A stretch of DNA of 11,501 bases, taken from contig JAZNOQ010000066.1 in assembly GCA_045589215.1 (NCBI GenBank), positions 1-11,501 of the forward strand, read 5' to 3'. A program made the translations under genes and the position numbers. Below the pieces are notes generated by a model that was not told where the DNA came from, did not search any database, and saw only the letters and a list, made by a program, of their open reading frames with translations. This document shows, in pieces, positions 1 to 7,104 of this stretch (position 1 is the stretch's first letter; every line of letters begins with the position of its first letter). The DNA comes from JAZNOQ01 sp045589215 (GTDB lineage Bacteria > Bacillota > Clostridia > Oscillospirales > CAG-272).

Positions 1-27
1 CAGAACGACATGGCTACGATCCGACTT

Positions 28-144
28 CTTTATTTTTATGATGGGAGCGAGAACCCTACGGTCGCGACGTTTTCGCTTTCGCTTGCGAAATGACGGCGTT
101 CAGCCGTCAAGAAAACTCGCTATTTGGCATCGAAGATGACAAAT
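28..144. repeat. Dispersed hairpin repeat, copy 1 (head plus full core)
   Basis: This is the most complete copy of a repeat found three times in the first 370 bases. The head (28-61) and the first part of the core are identical to 283-367 over 85 bases. The core (62-144) matches 151-233 over 83 bases with two mismatches (positions 76 and 84). The core carries two adjacent hairpins: tttcgc-tt-gcgaaa (77-90) and tgacggc-gttca-gccgtca (91-109). It ends in a short inverted pair, atttg/caaat (122-126 and 140-144). No protein is encoded. It resembles a REP-like or MITE-like intergenic element; I cannot name the family. Confidence 0.85.
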
Positions 145-150
145 CTATCA

Positions 151-233
151 TCGCGACGTTTTCGTTTTCGCTCGCGAAATGACGGCGTTCAGCCGTCAAG
201 AAAACTCGCTATTTGGCATCGAAGATGACAAAT
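151..233. repeat. Dispersed hairpin repeat, copy 2 (core only)
   Basis: This second core follows copy 1 after six bases, so the two cores form a near-tandem pair with an 89-base period. It lacks the roughly 34-base head (the part ending in cctacgg) that copies 1 and 3 have. It differs from copy 1 at two bases, 165 and 173. Both fall in the first hairpin region, and the flanking stem remains able to pair. The second hairpin, tgacggc/gccgtca, is intact at 180-198. Confidence 0.85.
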
Positions 234-255
234 ATGTCGAGCCCCCCATGTCTCC

Positions 256-294
256 ATAAAAATAAAGCACCCCACGCGGGTGCTTTATTTTTAT
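256..294. terminator. Perfect 17-bp bidirectional terminator hairpin
   Basis: Positions 256-272 and 278-294 are exact reverse complements (17 bp) around the loop cacgc. The inner six pairs are GC-rich (gcaccc/gggtgc). The outer parts are A-rich on the left and T-rich on the right, so an intrinsic terminator forms in both directions. It may end a plus-strand transcript from outside the window or catch leftward readthrough from the lipoprotein gene. The right-hand arm from 283 onward is also the first twelve bases of repeat copy 3. Confidence 0.8.
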
Positions 295-367
295 GATGGG
301 AGCGAGAACCCTACGGTCGCGACGTTTTCGCTTTCGCTTGCGAAATGACGGCGTTCAGCCGTCAAGA
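283..367. repeat. Dispersed hairpin repeat, copy 3 (head plus truncated core)
   Basis: All 85 bases are identical to 28-112. The copy then stops: the last 32 bases of the core (tail from aactcgc to caaat) are missing. Its left end lies inside the right arm of the 256-294 terminator. Its right end adjoins the terminator of the lipoprotein gene. Perfect identity over 85 bases implies recent duplication or gene conversion. Confidence 0.85.
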
Positions 368-368
368 T

Positions 369-398
369 AAACAAAGGGCTGAGTCATTGACTCAGCCC
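369..398 (-). terminator. Intrinsic terminator of the lipoprotein gene
   Basis: On the minus strand, gggctgag (398-391) pairs with ctcagccc (383-376). The central tcaatga can close further, so the symmetric part reaches 11 bp. A T-rich run, TTTGTTTAT, follows. It lies 26 bases after the stop codon of the lipoprotein gene. Confidence 0.85.
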
Positions 399-424
399 AT
401 TTCGGATCCTGTGAGAAACCGTTT

Positions 425-2455
425 TTATTCCCCTTCGTCCTCAAGCAGGAACTCCATCTGCACCGCCCACTCACGGTAGAGGCTATGCAGGCTTCCGCCC
501 GGGCCGTAATGATCCTGATTCTTCGTGCTTCCGGTCGAATCCCCTGCGTACAGGTTGGTCGGCGAGTACGTCGAGTCAGCCATCAGCATCAGGCTTTCGT
601 CTGCCTTCATCACGCTGAGAATGCCCTTGACAAGCATCGGCGACGAGGGGGATGCGGTGATCCCGTTCAGCTCAAGCAGTCTCTTCTGGATCGCGCTCAG
701 AGTAGAAAGATCGGTATTCGCTTCAAGCGTAAAGCCGGAGAGGTAGTGATCAATATCCGCAACCGTCTCACAAAGCTTGAGGTCAGCCTCGGTGATCTCG
801 GTCCACTTCACGACCGCCTTCATGCCCGCTTCGTTCAAATTGAACTCGTTGGGATCAGAGATCGAGAAGCCGACGAGCAGATCGACGAGCGCGTTCTGAT
901 TCTGAAGCTTACCGTATTCCCAAGCATCGGGGCTCATTCCCTCCTCGGGATAAGCGAGGAACACGTTACCGGTCTTGTTGATGTCCATCATATAGTCGTT
1001 GTTGAGACGCTTCAGCATACCGGTCTCTGCGTCGATAACGTAGTTAACGTCCTTTTCACCGTACTGGATCAGGTTTCTGAAATCCGCATTGGAGTTCAGA
1101 TAGGTGATGATCTCCATCGCTCTGTTCATGTCCTGGCAGTAGGAGGCAACTCCCCACATATGCGTGAAGAGATCACTTTCGGTGCCTCTCGGATAGTCGA
1201 GAACAACCATATGGTAGTCTTCGCTGTAAAGCGGAACGAGGTCGCCCGCGTCGCCAACGACAACACCTGCGGCAAAGGGACGGGTCTCGTCTGCGCCTGC
1301 GCCGTAATAGCCGTCGCACTCATACTGCTTCAGAGTCTTGATCTGCGAAGAATATCCGACATCATCAAGCAGCAACATGCACTGATATACACAGTTCGTG
1401 CCACGCTTCTGCGTAACGACCTTCGAGTAGGTCGCGCCGAGAACCGAATAATCGTTCGAATGGGACTGCGACGTGATATTTCCGTCCTCATCCGTCGTGT
1501 AACCGAGATTCCAGAACTTGATGTTCTGAGGCGATCTCGTCGCCTCGTTATCGAGAAGCGGAACAAAGTTTTCCGACTCGGAATTTGCAACATCGTACAG
1601 GAAATCCTGGCAGAGGCTCGTGGTGAGTCCCGTGATGTTGTCTGCAATATAGAAATACTTCTCGATCAGTCCCTTATGCAGGAGGAGATAGGTATAGTCC
1701 CCAACGACATTGTTGTTCGGGATCGCGTAGGTCCCCATGACCGTATTCGCCGCGGTCAGGAATGCGGAGAAGATCTTATCCTCAAGAACTATCGACTTCT
1801 CGGAAATGTTCTCGTCAAGGACTGCGAGCCATTCGTTATTGATGTAACGCATATAGTTGTCGTAGCCCGAAACGTAGACGATGTCGATCTGGTATTCGGT
1901 CGCCTCGGGATACGCAAGGACGCCGATGCCCCATTCGTTCAGCTCGGTTTCAGCCTCGGTCTCAACGTAATCTTCCCCGGTCGTTTCTTCGGGCTGTACA
2001 TACTTTTCGTACTCGGGATAGGATTCCCAGAACATCTCGTAGAGGCGCTCGGTCTCTACGCGGTAGGTGCTGCCGTCCTCATTCTTGACCGTGCGATTCG
2101 CCTTCACGAACTTCTTCCACGCACGCTTGGCGGCTTCCATTCTCTTGTACTCTGCTTCGCACAGAACAAGCTTTTCTTCTACCTTGGTGCTATATTCGGA
2201 CGTCTCGTAAAATTCGAGCTCGATGTGGGTCATGAACTTCGATTCGGTGATCTTATTAACAGCCTTTTCGACGGAAGCCTGCGTCTCTTCGGAAGGAACC
2301 TCGTCGCAAACGAGCGCCCAAACGAGCGTCATAGGGTAGCGAACTGCCTCTTGTTCCTCTTCCTCCTCTTCACCTGTCGGCGTACTACAGCTTGCCATCG
2401 TAAACGACAAAAGCACAACAATACACAGAAGCAAGGATACGAGCTTCTTTTTCAT
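425..2455 (-). CDS. Large solute-binding-type lipoprotein (orphan)
   Basis: This is probably a surface-anchored substrate-binding protein of an ABC importer, most likely for a sugar or oligosaccharide. The start is ATG at 2455, 676 aa, chosen because AAGGAGGA lies seven bases upstream and because a lipoprotein signal follows at once: MKKK, a hydrophobic stretch (5-20) and MASC with the lipid-modified Cys at 23. A Glu run (29-34) forms the linker. Residues 41-91 look like the first lobe of a type-1 solute-binding fold (TLVWALVCDEVP). Residues about 92-172 are a Glu/Lys/Tyr-rich, probably helical insertion. The fold resumes at YQIDIVYVSGYDNY (188-201), and YAIPNNNVVGDYTYLL (243-258) is typical of large clostridial binding proteins. 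The usual length is 400-550 aa, so this one is oversized. No permease or ATPase gene lies within the window. The exact subfamily and ligand are not recognised. Confidence 0.75.
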   Translation of the reverse strand: MKKKLVSLLLCIVVLLSFTMASCSTPTGEEEEEEQEAVRYPMTLVWALVCDEVPSEETQASVEKAVNKITESKFMTHIELEFYETSEYSTKVEEKLVLCEAEYKRMEAAKRAWKKFVKANRTVKNEDGSTYRVETERLYEMFWESYPEYEKYVQPEETTGEDYVETEAETELNEWGIGVLAYPEATEYQIDIVYVSGYDNYMRYINNEWLAVLDENISEKSIVLEDKIFSAFLTAANTVMGTYAIPNNNVVGDYTYLLLHKGLIEKYFYIADNITGLTTSLCQDFLYDVANSESENFVPLLDNEATRSPQNIKFWNLGYTTDEDGNITSQSHSNDYSVLGATYSKVVTQKRGTNCVYQCMLLLDDVGYSSQIKTLKQYECDGYYGAGADETRPFAAGVVVGDAGDLVPLYSEDYHMVVLDYPRGTESDLFTHMWGVASYCQDMNRAMEIITYLNSNADFRNLIQYGEKDVNYVIDAETGMLKRLNNDYMMDINKTGNVFLAYPEEGMSPDAWEYGKLQNQNALVDLLVGFSISDPNEFNLNEAGMKAVVKWTEITEADLKLCETVADIDHYLSGFTLEANTDLSTLSAIQKRLLELNGITASPSSPMLVKGILSVMKADESLMLMADSTYSPTNLYAGDSTGSTKNQDHYGPGGSLHSLYREWAVQMEFLLEDEGE

Positions 2456-2567
2456 TCTTGAATCCTCCTTGAAAACTACGGTGTGGTCTTTGCCGAAAAG
2501 CGGTAAACCGCCGCGGCAGGAGCCCCGTGCCGCGAAATGCGCACACCTTGCCCACACCCATCTATAC
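2456..2567 (-). promoter_or_regulatory. Structured 5' leader of the lipoprotein gene
   Basis: The leader runs from the predicted start site (about 2568) to the ATG, roughly 112 bases. On the minus strand GGTGTGG (2558-2552) can pair with CCACACC (2486-2480). Inside this, CGCGGCA (2534-2528) pairs with TGCCGCG (2518-2512). The outer stem ends about ten bases before the ribosome binding site. It could stabilise the mRNA or regulate translation. It matches no riboswitch class I know. Confidence 0.45.
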
Positions 2568-2574
2568 TTGATAT

Positions 2575-2603
2575 ATTTTACAACAAAAAAGGGACTCTGT
2601 CAA
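2575..2603 (-). promoter_or_regulatory. Sigma-A promoter of the lipoprotein gene
   Basis: On the minus strand TTGACA (2603-2598) is followed by exactly 17 bases and TAAAAT (2580-2575). The -35 box is perfect and the -10 box has one mismatch. Transcription should start near 2568. The -35 box sits inside the loop and inner arm of the GGGACT/AGTCCC inverted repeat. Confidence 0.85.
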
Positions 2604-2608
2604 GTCCC
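2585..2608 (-). terminator. Terminator-like hairpin overlapping the -35 box
   Basis: On the minus strand GGGACT (2608-2603), a six-base loop and AGTCCC (2596-2591) are followed by six T (2590-2585). This is a short but GC-rich intrinsic-terminator shape. It would end the dgt-dnaG-rpoD transcript about 305 bases after the rpoD stop. The same palindrome could instead be an operator for the overlapping promoter. The stem is only six pairs, so termination may be partial. Confidence 0.5.
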
Positions 2609-2912
2609 AATTTTGAGAGATCGCCCTCTGAAACAAAGGGTTTGGACGCCCGATCGGCAGAAAACCGAACCGACGGACGGCATCTTGCACAAGTTGCGAT
2701 CTTATTTTTTTTGCACCTTGACCTCGCATTTGGGCGTTTTCAACATTTATCGCTTTTGCTTTTTGGTCAAGCCGAACAAAGTGTAAACTTTTTCAAACGG
2801 CAGGCACGTCGTGCAGTCGCTCCGCACGGTGCGCCGAAATTCCGCAGATTTCGGTGATCTGCCGATCATACAATTCTCGGTTTTTGAGATTTTTCCTCAA
2901 AATTCGACAGAA
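2609..2912. other. 304-base non-coding stretch after rpoD
   Basis: I see no credible gene here. It contains several inverted repeats. These are a weak A/T stem, ttttgag/ctcaaaa (2882-2902); ccgaaat/atttcgg with a seven-base loop (2834-2854); the short palindrome gcacg-t-cgtgc (2805-2815); and cttgacc/ggtcaag (2717-2723 and 2765-2771) separated by 41 bases. None has a T-run on the minus strand. It may be a long 3' untranslated region of the rpoD message. Confidence 0.5.
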
Positions 2913-4046
2913 TCAGTCAAGGAAGCCCCGCATTCTTCTCGCGCGGCTGGGGTGACGAAGCTTACGCAGCGCCTTCGCCTCGATCTGACGGATACGCTCA
3001 CGCGTGATGTTGAACTTCTGACCAACCTCCTCGAGGGTTCTCGTTCTTCCGTCGTAAAGACCGAAGCGAAGCTTGATCACGTATTCCTCACGGGGCGTCA
3101 GGGTGTGGAGCTCACGCTCGATGACCTCTCTCAGGATATTCTGTGCGGCGGCATCTACGGGGGTAGGCGTTTCGTCGTCAGCAATGAAATCTCCGAGGTG
3201 GCTGTCCTCCTCCTCACCGATCGGCGTTTCGAGCGAAACGGGATCCTGCGCGATCTTCATGATCTCGCGCACCTTGTCGGCGTTCATACCCATCTTTTCA
3301 CCGATCTCGTCAGCAGTCGCCTCGCGTCCGAGCTCCTGAAGCATCTGACGGGAGTAGCGCGACACCTTGTGAATGGTCTCGACCATATGGACGGGAATAC
3401 GGATGGTTCTCGCCTGATCGGCGATCGCGCGGGTCACCGCCTGCCGCATCCACCACGTCGCGTAGGTCGGGAACTTATAGCCCTTCGTGTAGTCAAACTT
3501 TTCGACCGCCTTCATCAGACCGAGGTTGCCCTCCTGAATGAGGTCAAGAAAAAACATACCCTTTCCAACGTAGCGCTTCGCGATCGAAACGACGAGACGG
3601 AGGTTTGCCTCGACGAGCTCGTCCTTTGCCGCCTGACGCGCCTCGGAGTCCTCGGAATGCGTCATAATATCGGCGAGTTCACGCTCTCTCTCGGTCGAAA
3701 GAAGCGGCACGCGGCCGATCTCCTTTAAGTACATACGAACGGGGTCGTCGATCGAGAGACCCTCCGATTCGAGAATGCGCTCCATATTTTCGCCCGCGCC
3801 GAAGGATTCGACCTCGTGCTCGATCTCGTCCATCTCGGCGTTCGAGATGTCGCCCTGGAGTGCAATGCCCTGGTCCTCCATTGCGTCGTAGATCTTGTCG
3901 AGATCGTAGCCCATGCTTTCAATGGCTTCGATATCCTGCCCGGAAAGACCGTCGCGCTTTCCCTTTTCAATCAGCTCGTGTACGTCGGGTTTTTTCGCCG
4001 TATCCTCGGCTGCGCTCATTTTTCCCTGCTTTTCCTGCTCTGTCAT
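2913..4046 (-). CDS. rpoD: Primary (housekeeping) RNA polymerase sigma factor RpoD/SigA
   Basis: This is the main vegetative sigma factor, directing RNA polymerase to -35/-10 promoters. It has 377 aa, close to B. subtilis SigA (371). Visible parts: a short acidic N-terminal region 1.1 (to about 95); region 1.2, DPVRMYLKEIGRVPLL (101-116); region 2 with NLRLVVSIAKRY (148-159), FLDLIQEGN (166-174) and TYATWWMRQA (194-203); region 3 (about 220-295); and region 4 with the -35-binding helix-turn-helix, TLEEVGQKFNITRERIRQIE (337-356). It ends HPSRARRMRGFLD. The start ATG has AGGA seven bases upstream. The dnaG stop lies 68 bases upstream, and I see no convincing promoter in that gap, so it is probably cotranscribed with dgt and dnaG. 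One oddity: residue 193 is Pro in KFPTYATWW, where almost all family members have Ser. Confidence 0.97.
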   Translation of the reverse strand: MTEQEKQGKMSAAEDTAKKPDVHELIEKGKRDGLSGQDIEAIESMGYDLDKIYDAMEDQGIALQGDISNAEMDEIEHEVESFGAGENMERILESEGLSIDDPVRMYLKEIGRVPLLSTERERELADIMTHSEDSEARQAAKDELVEANLRLVVSIAKRYVGKGMFFLDLIQEGNLGLMKAVEKFDYTKGYKFPTYATWWMRQAVTRAIADQARTIRIPVHMVETIHKVSRYSRQMLQELGREATADEIGEKMGMNADKVREIMKIAQDPVSLETPIGEEEDSHLGDFIADDETPTPVDAAAQNILREVIERELHTLTPREEYVIKLRFGLYDGRTRTLEEVGQKFNITRERIRQIEAKALRKLRHPSRARRMRGFLD

Positions 4047-4114
4047 AACTTTTCCTGCTTTCTATTTTTTAAGGTGATTTTATCTCTATATTGTTATTGT
4101 GGGGATCTGCGGAG

Positions 4115-5896
4115 TCAGCCCTCGTCGCCCTTGCGCTTTTCCTGTGCCTCTCGTCTGCGGCGCAGGATCGCGGCGACGAAATCCTCGCTTGCACCCTCGT
4201 TTATCCTTGTTTTTTCTTTTTTAAGTACCGAAACGCCCTCTCTGAACACCGAGATGTCGTTCACGGTGAGCGCGCGCCGCTTTTCCGCAAGACGCGTGAT
4301 CCTGCCCATTTCCTCGGGAGAGAAGCTCTCACCGAGCGCGGCGAGGGAAAATCCGCCCTCCGAGTCCCGAAGCGCGACGGTCTCCTCGAATACGCGCTTG
4401 TGGAACGCGGTACAGAAGTCCTCCGCGGAGAGCCCGACCGACTCGAGCACCTTCTGCGAATGAAATTCCTCGTACAGAAGCATCATTCCGAGGATCAGCT
4501 CCTCTGCGGCGTTCGCCTGAACGAAGCGTGCGGCATCGGGGTTCACGCGGTCGCCGAAATTCCGTATCGTCTCCCGCGCCTCGCGGCTGTCCTGCTCCTT
4601 GATCGCCTTGCGTCTCTTACGGAGAATGATCTCCACGTTATTACGCATCACCTCGATCGGAAGGGACAGCGCATCCGCGACCTTCGAAAGATAGACTTCC
4701 CGCTCGGTCGGCGTATAATACCCGGCAACGATTTCAGATAGCTCCTGCGACGCCCTGATCTTCTGCTCGGAGACAGATACGTCGTATTTTGCCATCACGT
4801 TTCGGAATTTGTATTCAAATCCCGTTGCACTGCCGAGAAGTGCGCGGCGGAATGCGTCCGCGCCGTATTTTTTGATGTATTCGTCGGGATCCTTCGCCCC
4901 CTCAAGGACGAGCACCCGAACCTCAAGTCCTACCGCCGTGAGGATCGCCATCGCGCGGTTTGCCGCTCTCTGACCCGCCTCGTCGCTGTCGTAGGAAATG
5001 ATCACCCGTTTCGTGTATTTTGCCATCACACGCGCCTGTTCCTCGGTGAGGGCTGTGCCGAGCGTTGCAACGGCATTTTCAAAGCCCGCCGCGTGCAGGG
5101 CGATGACGTCCATATACCCCTCGCAGAGGATCAGCTCCTCCGCGCAGACGCGTTTTGCGAAGTTCAGGGCATACAGATTGCGGCTCTTTTTGAAGCCCGG
5201 TGTATCCGACGAATTCAGATACTTCGGCTTCGAATCGTCCATCACGCGCCCGCCGAAGGCGATGATGTTGCCCGTCGTGTCGATGACGGGAAAGATCACA
5301 CGGTTGCGGAAGAGGTCGAACGCTCTCCCCTTATCGTTCCTTTTGCGCAGAAAGCCCGCGATCAGCTCGTCCTCCGAAAAGCCCTTTCTGCGGAGATGGT
5401 CTCCAAGCATCGAAAAGCTGTTCGGTGCGTAGCCGAGCCCGAAGTGCGTGATCGTTGCTCTCGTGAGCTTGCGCGAGCCCATGAGATAATCAAGCCCCTC
5501 CTTGCCGTAATTCGGATCAAAAAGGCAAGCGCGGAAGAATTTCGCCGCTTCGAGGTTCATTTCGTAAATGCGCTTTCGCGAGACGCCCTCTCTTTCGAAC
5601 CGTCGGTCCTCGGGGATCGTGATCCCCGCACGCTTCGCAAGAAGCTCGACCGCCTCGACGTAGGTGAGATTTTCTGCCTTCATCACGTAGGTGATGAGGC
5701 TTCCGCCCACGCTGCAACCGAAGCAGTAAAAGCTCTGGTTGCCGGGATAGACCACAAAGGAGGGCGTTTTCTCGCTGTGGAAGGGACAGCAGCCCGTGTA
5801 GTTTGAGCCCGCACGCTTCAGGGAGACGTATGAGCCGATATAATCCACGATATCGTTTCTCGCTACGACCTCGTCAATAATCTCTCTCGGAATCAC
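4115..5896 (-). CDS. dnaG: DNA primase DnaG
   Basis: This enzyme makes RNA primers for lagging-strand replication and works with the DnaB helicase. The start is GTG at 5896 (593 aa): GGAGGGG lies six bases upstream, and the GTGA overlaps the dgt stop by four bases. An in-frame upstream extension exists but lies inside dgt. The N-terminal CHC2 zinc finger has C37, H40, C58 and C61 (CPFH...CFGC). The catalytic core includes the basic FRNRVIFPV stretch (about 196-204). The TOPRIM domain has EGYMD (259-263) with E259, and YDSDEAG with D303 and D305. The last 150 residues or so are a variable helical domain that should bind DnaB. The length is normal (B. subtilis 603). It is the middle gene of a macromolecular-synthesis operon and shows no sign of damage. 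Confidence 0.97.
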   Translation of the reverse strand: MIPREIIDEVVARNDIVDYIGSYVSLKRAGSNYTGCCPFHSEKTPSFVVYPGNQSFYCFGCSVGGSLITYVMKAENLTYVEAVELLAKRAGITIPEDRRFEREGVSRKRIYEMNLEAAKFFRACLFDPNYGKEGLDYLMGSRKLTRATITHFGLGYAPNSFSMLGDHLRRKGFSEDELIAGFLRKRNDKGRAFDLFRNRVIFPVIDTTGNIIAFGGRVMDDSKPKYLNSSDTPGFKKSRNLYALNFAKRVCAEELILCEGYMDVIALHAAGFENAVATLGTALTEEQARVMAKYTKRVIISYDSDEAGQRAANRAMAILTAVGLEVRVLVLEGAKDPDEYIKKYGADAFRRALLGSATGFEYKFRNVMAKYDVSVSEQKIRASQELSEIVAGYYTPTEREVYLSKVADALSLPIEVMRNNVEIILRKRRKAIKEQDSREARETIRNFGDRVNPDAARFVQANAAEELILGMMLLYEEFHSQKVLESVGLSAEDFCTAFHKRVFEETVALRDSEGGFSLAALGESFSPEEMGRITRLAEKRRALTVNDISVFREGVSVLKKEKTRINEGASEDFVAAILRRRREAQEKRKGDEG

Positions 5897-6903
5897 TGAA
5901 TACCCCTCCAGACCTTCGGAACGAACAGGGTCTCGTATAGCTCGATGGCGTAGCGGTCGGTCATTCCCGAAATGAAATCGCAAACGCAACGCTCAACGCC
6001 CTCGCTCTCAATATTACCTTGATAAAGCTTCGGCATTTCGTCGGGCTTTTTCACATAATACTCGAACAGGCGCACGAGAAGCTCCTTCGACTTGTTCTCC
6101 TGACTTTTTGCAATGGGGTTCAGATAGACGTGCTCAAAGAGGAAGGCGCGAAGCGCGTCGCTCGCCTCCTGCACGTCCTCGCGCATCCGAAGCTTCGGGC
6201 TGTCCTTGCTGCACTCGACGATCGAGCGCACCATACAGTTGATGCGTCCGCTGTGCGTTTCCCCGAGGACGTCGCGAAGCTCCTTCGGGATATCCGAAAG
6301 GGTCAGAATGCCCGCACGGCAGGCGTCGTCGATGTCGTGATTGATATATGCGATGCGGTCGGCATACTTGACGACCACACCCTCCAGCGTAGATGCCATC
6401 CACCGTCCCGTGTGGTTGACGATACCGTCGCGCACCTCTTTCGTGAGGTTCAGTCCCGCGCCGTTCTTTTCAAGCCGTTCGACCACGCGCAGGCTTTGCG
6501 TGTAGTGTGCGAAATCGGGATCGAAGCAAAGACGCATCGCATCCTCGCCCGCATGTCCGAAGGGCGTATGCCCGAGGTCGTGCCCGAGTGCGATCGCCTC
6601 GGTGAGATCCTCGTTGAGCCTGAGGGCTCTCGCGATCGCACGAGCGATCTGCGTCACCTCAAGCGTGTGTGTGAGACGCGTCCTGTAATGGTCGCCCGCA
6701 GGAGCAAGAAAGACCTGCGTTTTGTACATCAGTCTGCGGAAGGACTGCGAATGGATGATGCGATCTCTGTCGCGCTGAAACTCGGTACGGAGATCGCACG
6801 GTGTGAGCGGAACGTCTCTGCCGCGCGTCATATCGGATCGGCACGCATACGGAGACAGCGTTATTTTTTCAATTTCATAGACCTGTGAAAGAACGTCCGA
6901 CAT
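5893..6903 (-). CDS. dgt: HD-domain dNTP triphosphohydrolase (dGTPase-like)
   Basis: It hydrolyses deoxynucleoside triphosphates (classically dGTP) to the nucleoside and triphosphate, limiting dNTP pools. The start is ATG at 6903 (336 aa), with GGGAGG seven bases upstream; a TTG eight codons earlier has no ribosome binding site. The HD metal site is complete: H79 (RTRLTHTLE), H108-D109 (GHDLGHTPFGH) and D182 (KYADRIAYINHD). The family signature FRRLMYKTQVF occurs near 55-65. The length fits the short, dGTPase-like class of Firmicutes rather than the E. coli enzyme of about 505 residues. It is first in the operon and overlaps dnaG by four bases, so dNTP hydrolysis and primase synthesis are translationally linked. 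The exact substrate preference cannot be read from sequence. Confidence 0.93.
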   Translation of the reverse strand: MSDVLSQVYEIEKITLSPYACRSDMTRGRDVPLTPCDLRTEFQRDRDRIIHSQSFRRLMYKTQVFLAPAGDHYRTRLTHTLEVTQIARAIARALRLNEDLTEAIALGHDLGHTPFGHAGEDAMRLCFDPDFAHYTQSLRVVERLEKNGAGLNLTKEVRDGIVNHTGRWMASTLEGVVVKYADRIAYINHDIDDACRAGILTLSDIPKELRDVLGETHSGRINCMVRSIVECSKDSPKLRMREDVQEASDALRAFLFEHVYLNPIAKSQENKSKELLVRLFEYYVKKPDEMPKLYQGNIESEGVERCVCDFISGMTDRYAIELYETLFVPKVWRGIQ

Positions 6904-7098
6904 CGCGCACCTCCCGAAAAAAATCAAAATCGTATGTCCGAGGGCGCGGAGTGCGCCGCAAAACCTCCGACAGTATATAATATACGCAAAGAATCGCCAA
7001 AAACCTTTTTTTATTTTCGAAAATCCTGAAAAAATTTAAAGGAATGGACCAAAAGTGTATCTCGCAGATATTTTTTGTACAAAACCGCATATCACACC
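6904..7098 (-). promoter_or_regulatory. Long AT-rich leader of the dgt-dnaG-rpoD operon
   Basis: About 195 bases separate the predicted start site of promoter P1 from the dgt ATG. The leader is AT-rich with long A and T runs (6999-7035). It holds a second possible promoter (6972-7000) and a small GC-rich block (6938-6956). No coding sequence and no riboswitch that I recognise is visible. The ribosome binding site GGGAGG is at its end. Confidence 0.5.
6972..7000 (-). promoter_or_regulatory. Possible second promoter (P2) of the operon
   Basis: On the minus strand TTGGCG (7000-6995), 17 bases and TATACT (6977-6972). The -10 box has one mismatch and the -35 box two. It would give a short leader of about 62 bases. 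It is weaker than P1 and AT-rich context raises the chance of coincidence. Confidence 0.4.
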
Positions 7099-7104
7099 AT
7101 TATA

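Noticed and set aside
28..367. CRISPR array
   Set aside because: The repeated units are 83-117 bases, contain two hairpins each, and are not separated by regular unique spacers; no cas gene is present.
485..2461. A 658-codon open frame on the plus strand opposite the lipoprotein gene
   Set aside because: It is antisense to a gene with a lipoprotein signal, strong ribosome binding site, promoter and terminator. Its translation shows no recognisable motif, and long antisense frames are common with this codon use.
2456..2557. A 34-residue upstream extension of the lipoprotein
   Set aside because: It would put a Cys/Arg-rich stretch before a complete lipoprotein signal, and the AAGGAGGA site fits only the ATG at 2455.
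2811..3728. A 305-codon plus-strand frame opposite rpoD
   Set aside because: It lies against a fully recognisable sigma factor and has no ribosome binding site or domain of its own.
4047..4114. Internal promoter between dnaG and rpoD
   Set aside because: A TAAAAT-like -10 box exists in the gap, but no acceptable -35 box lies 16-18 bases upstream.
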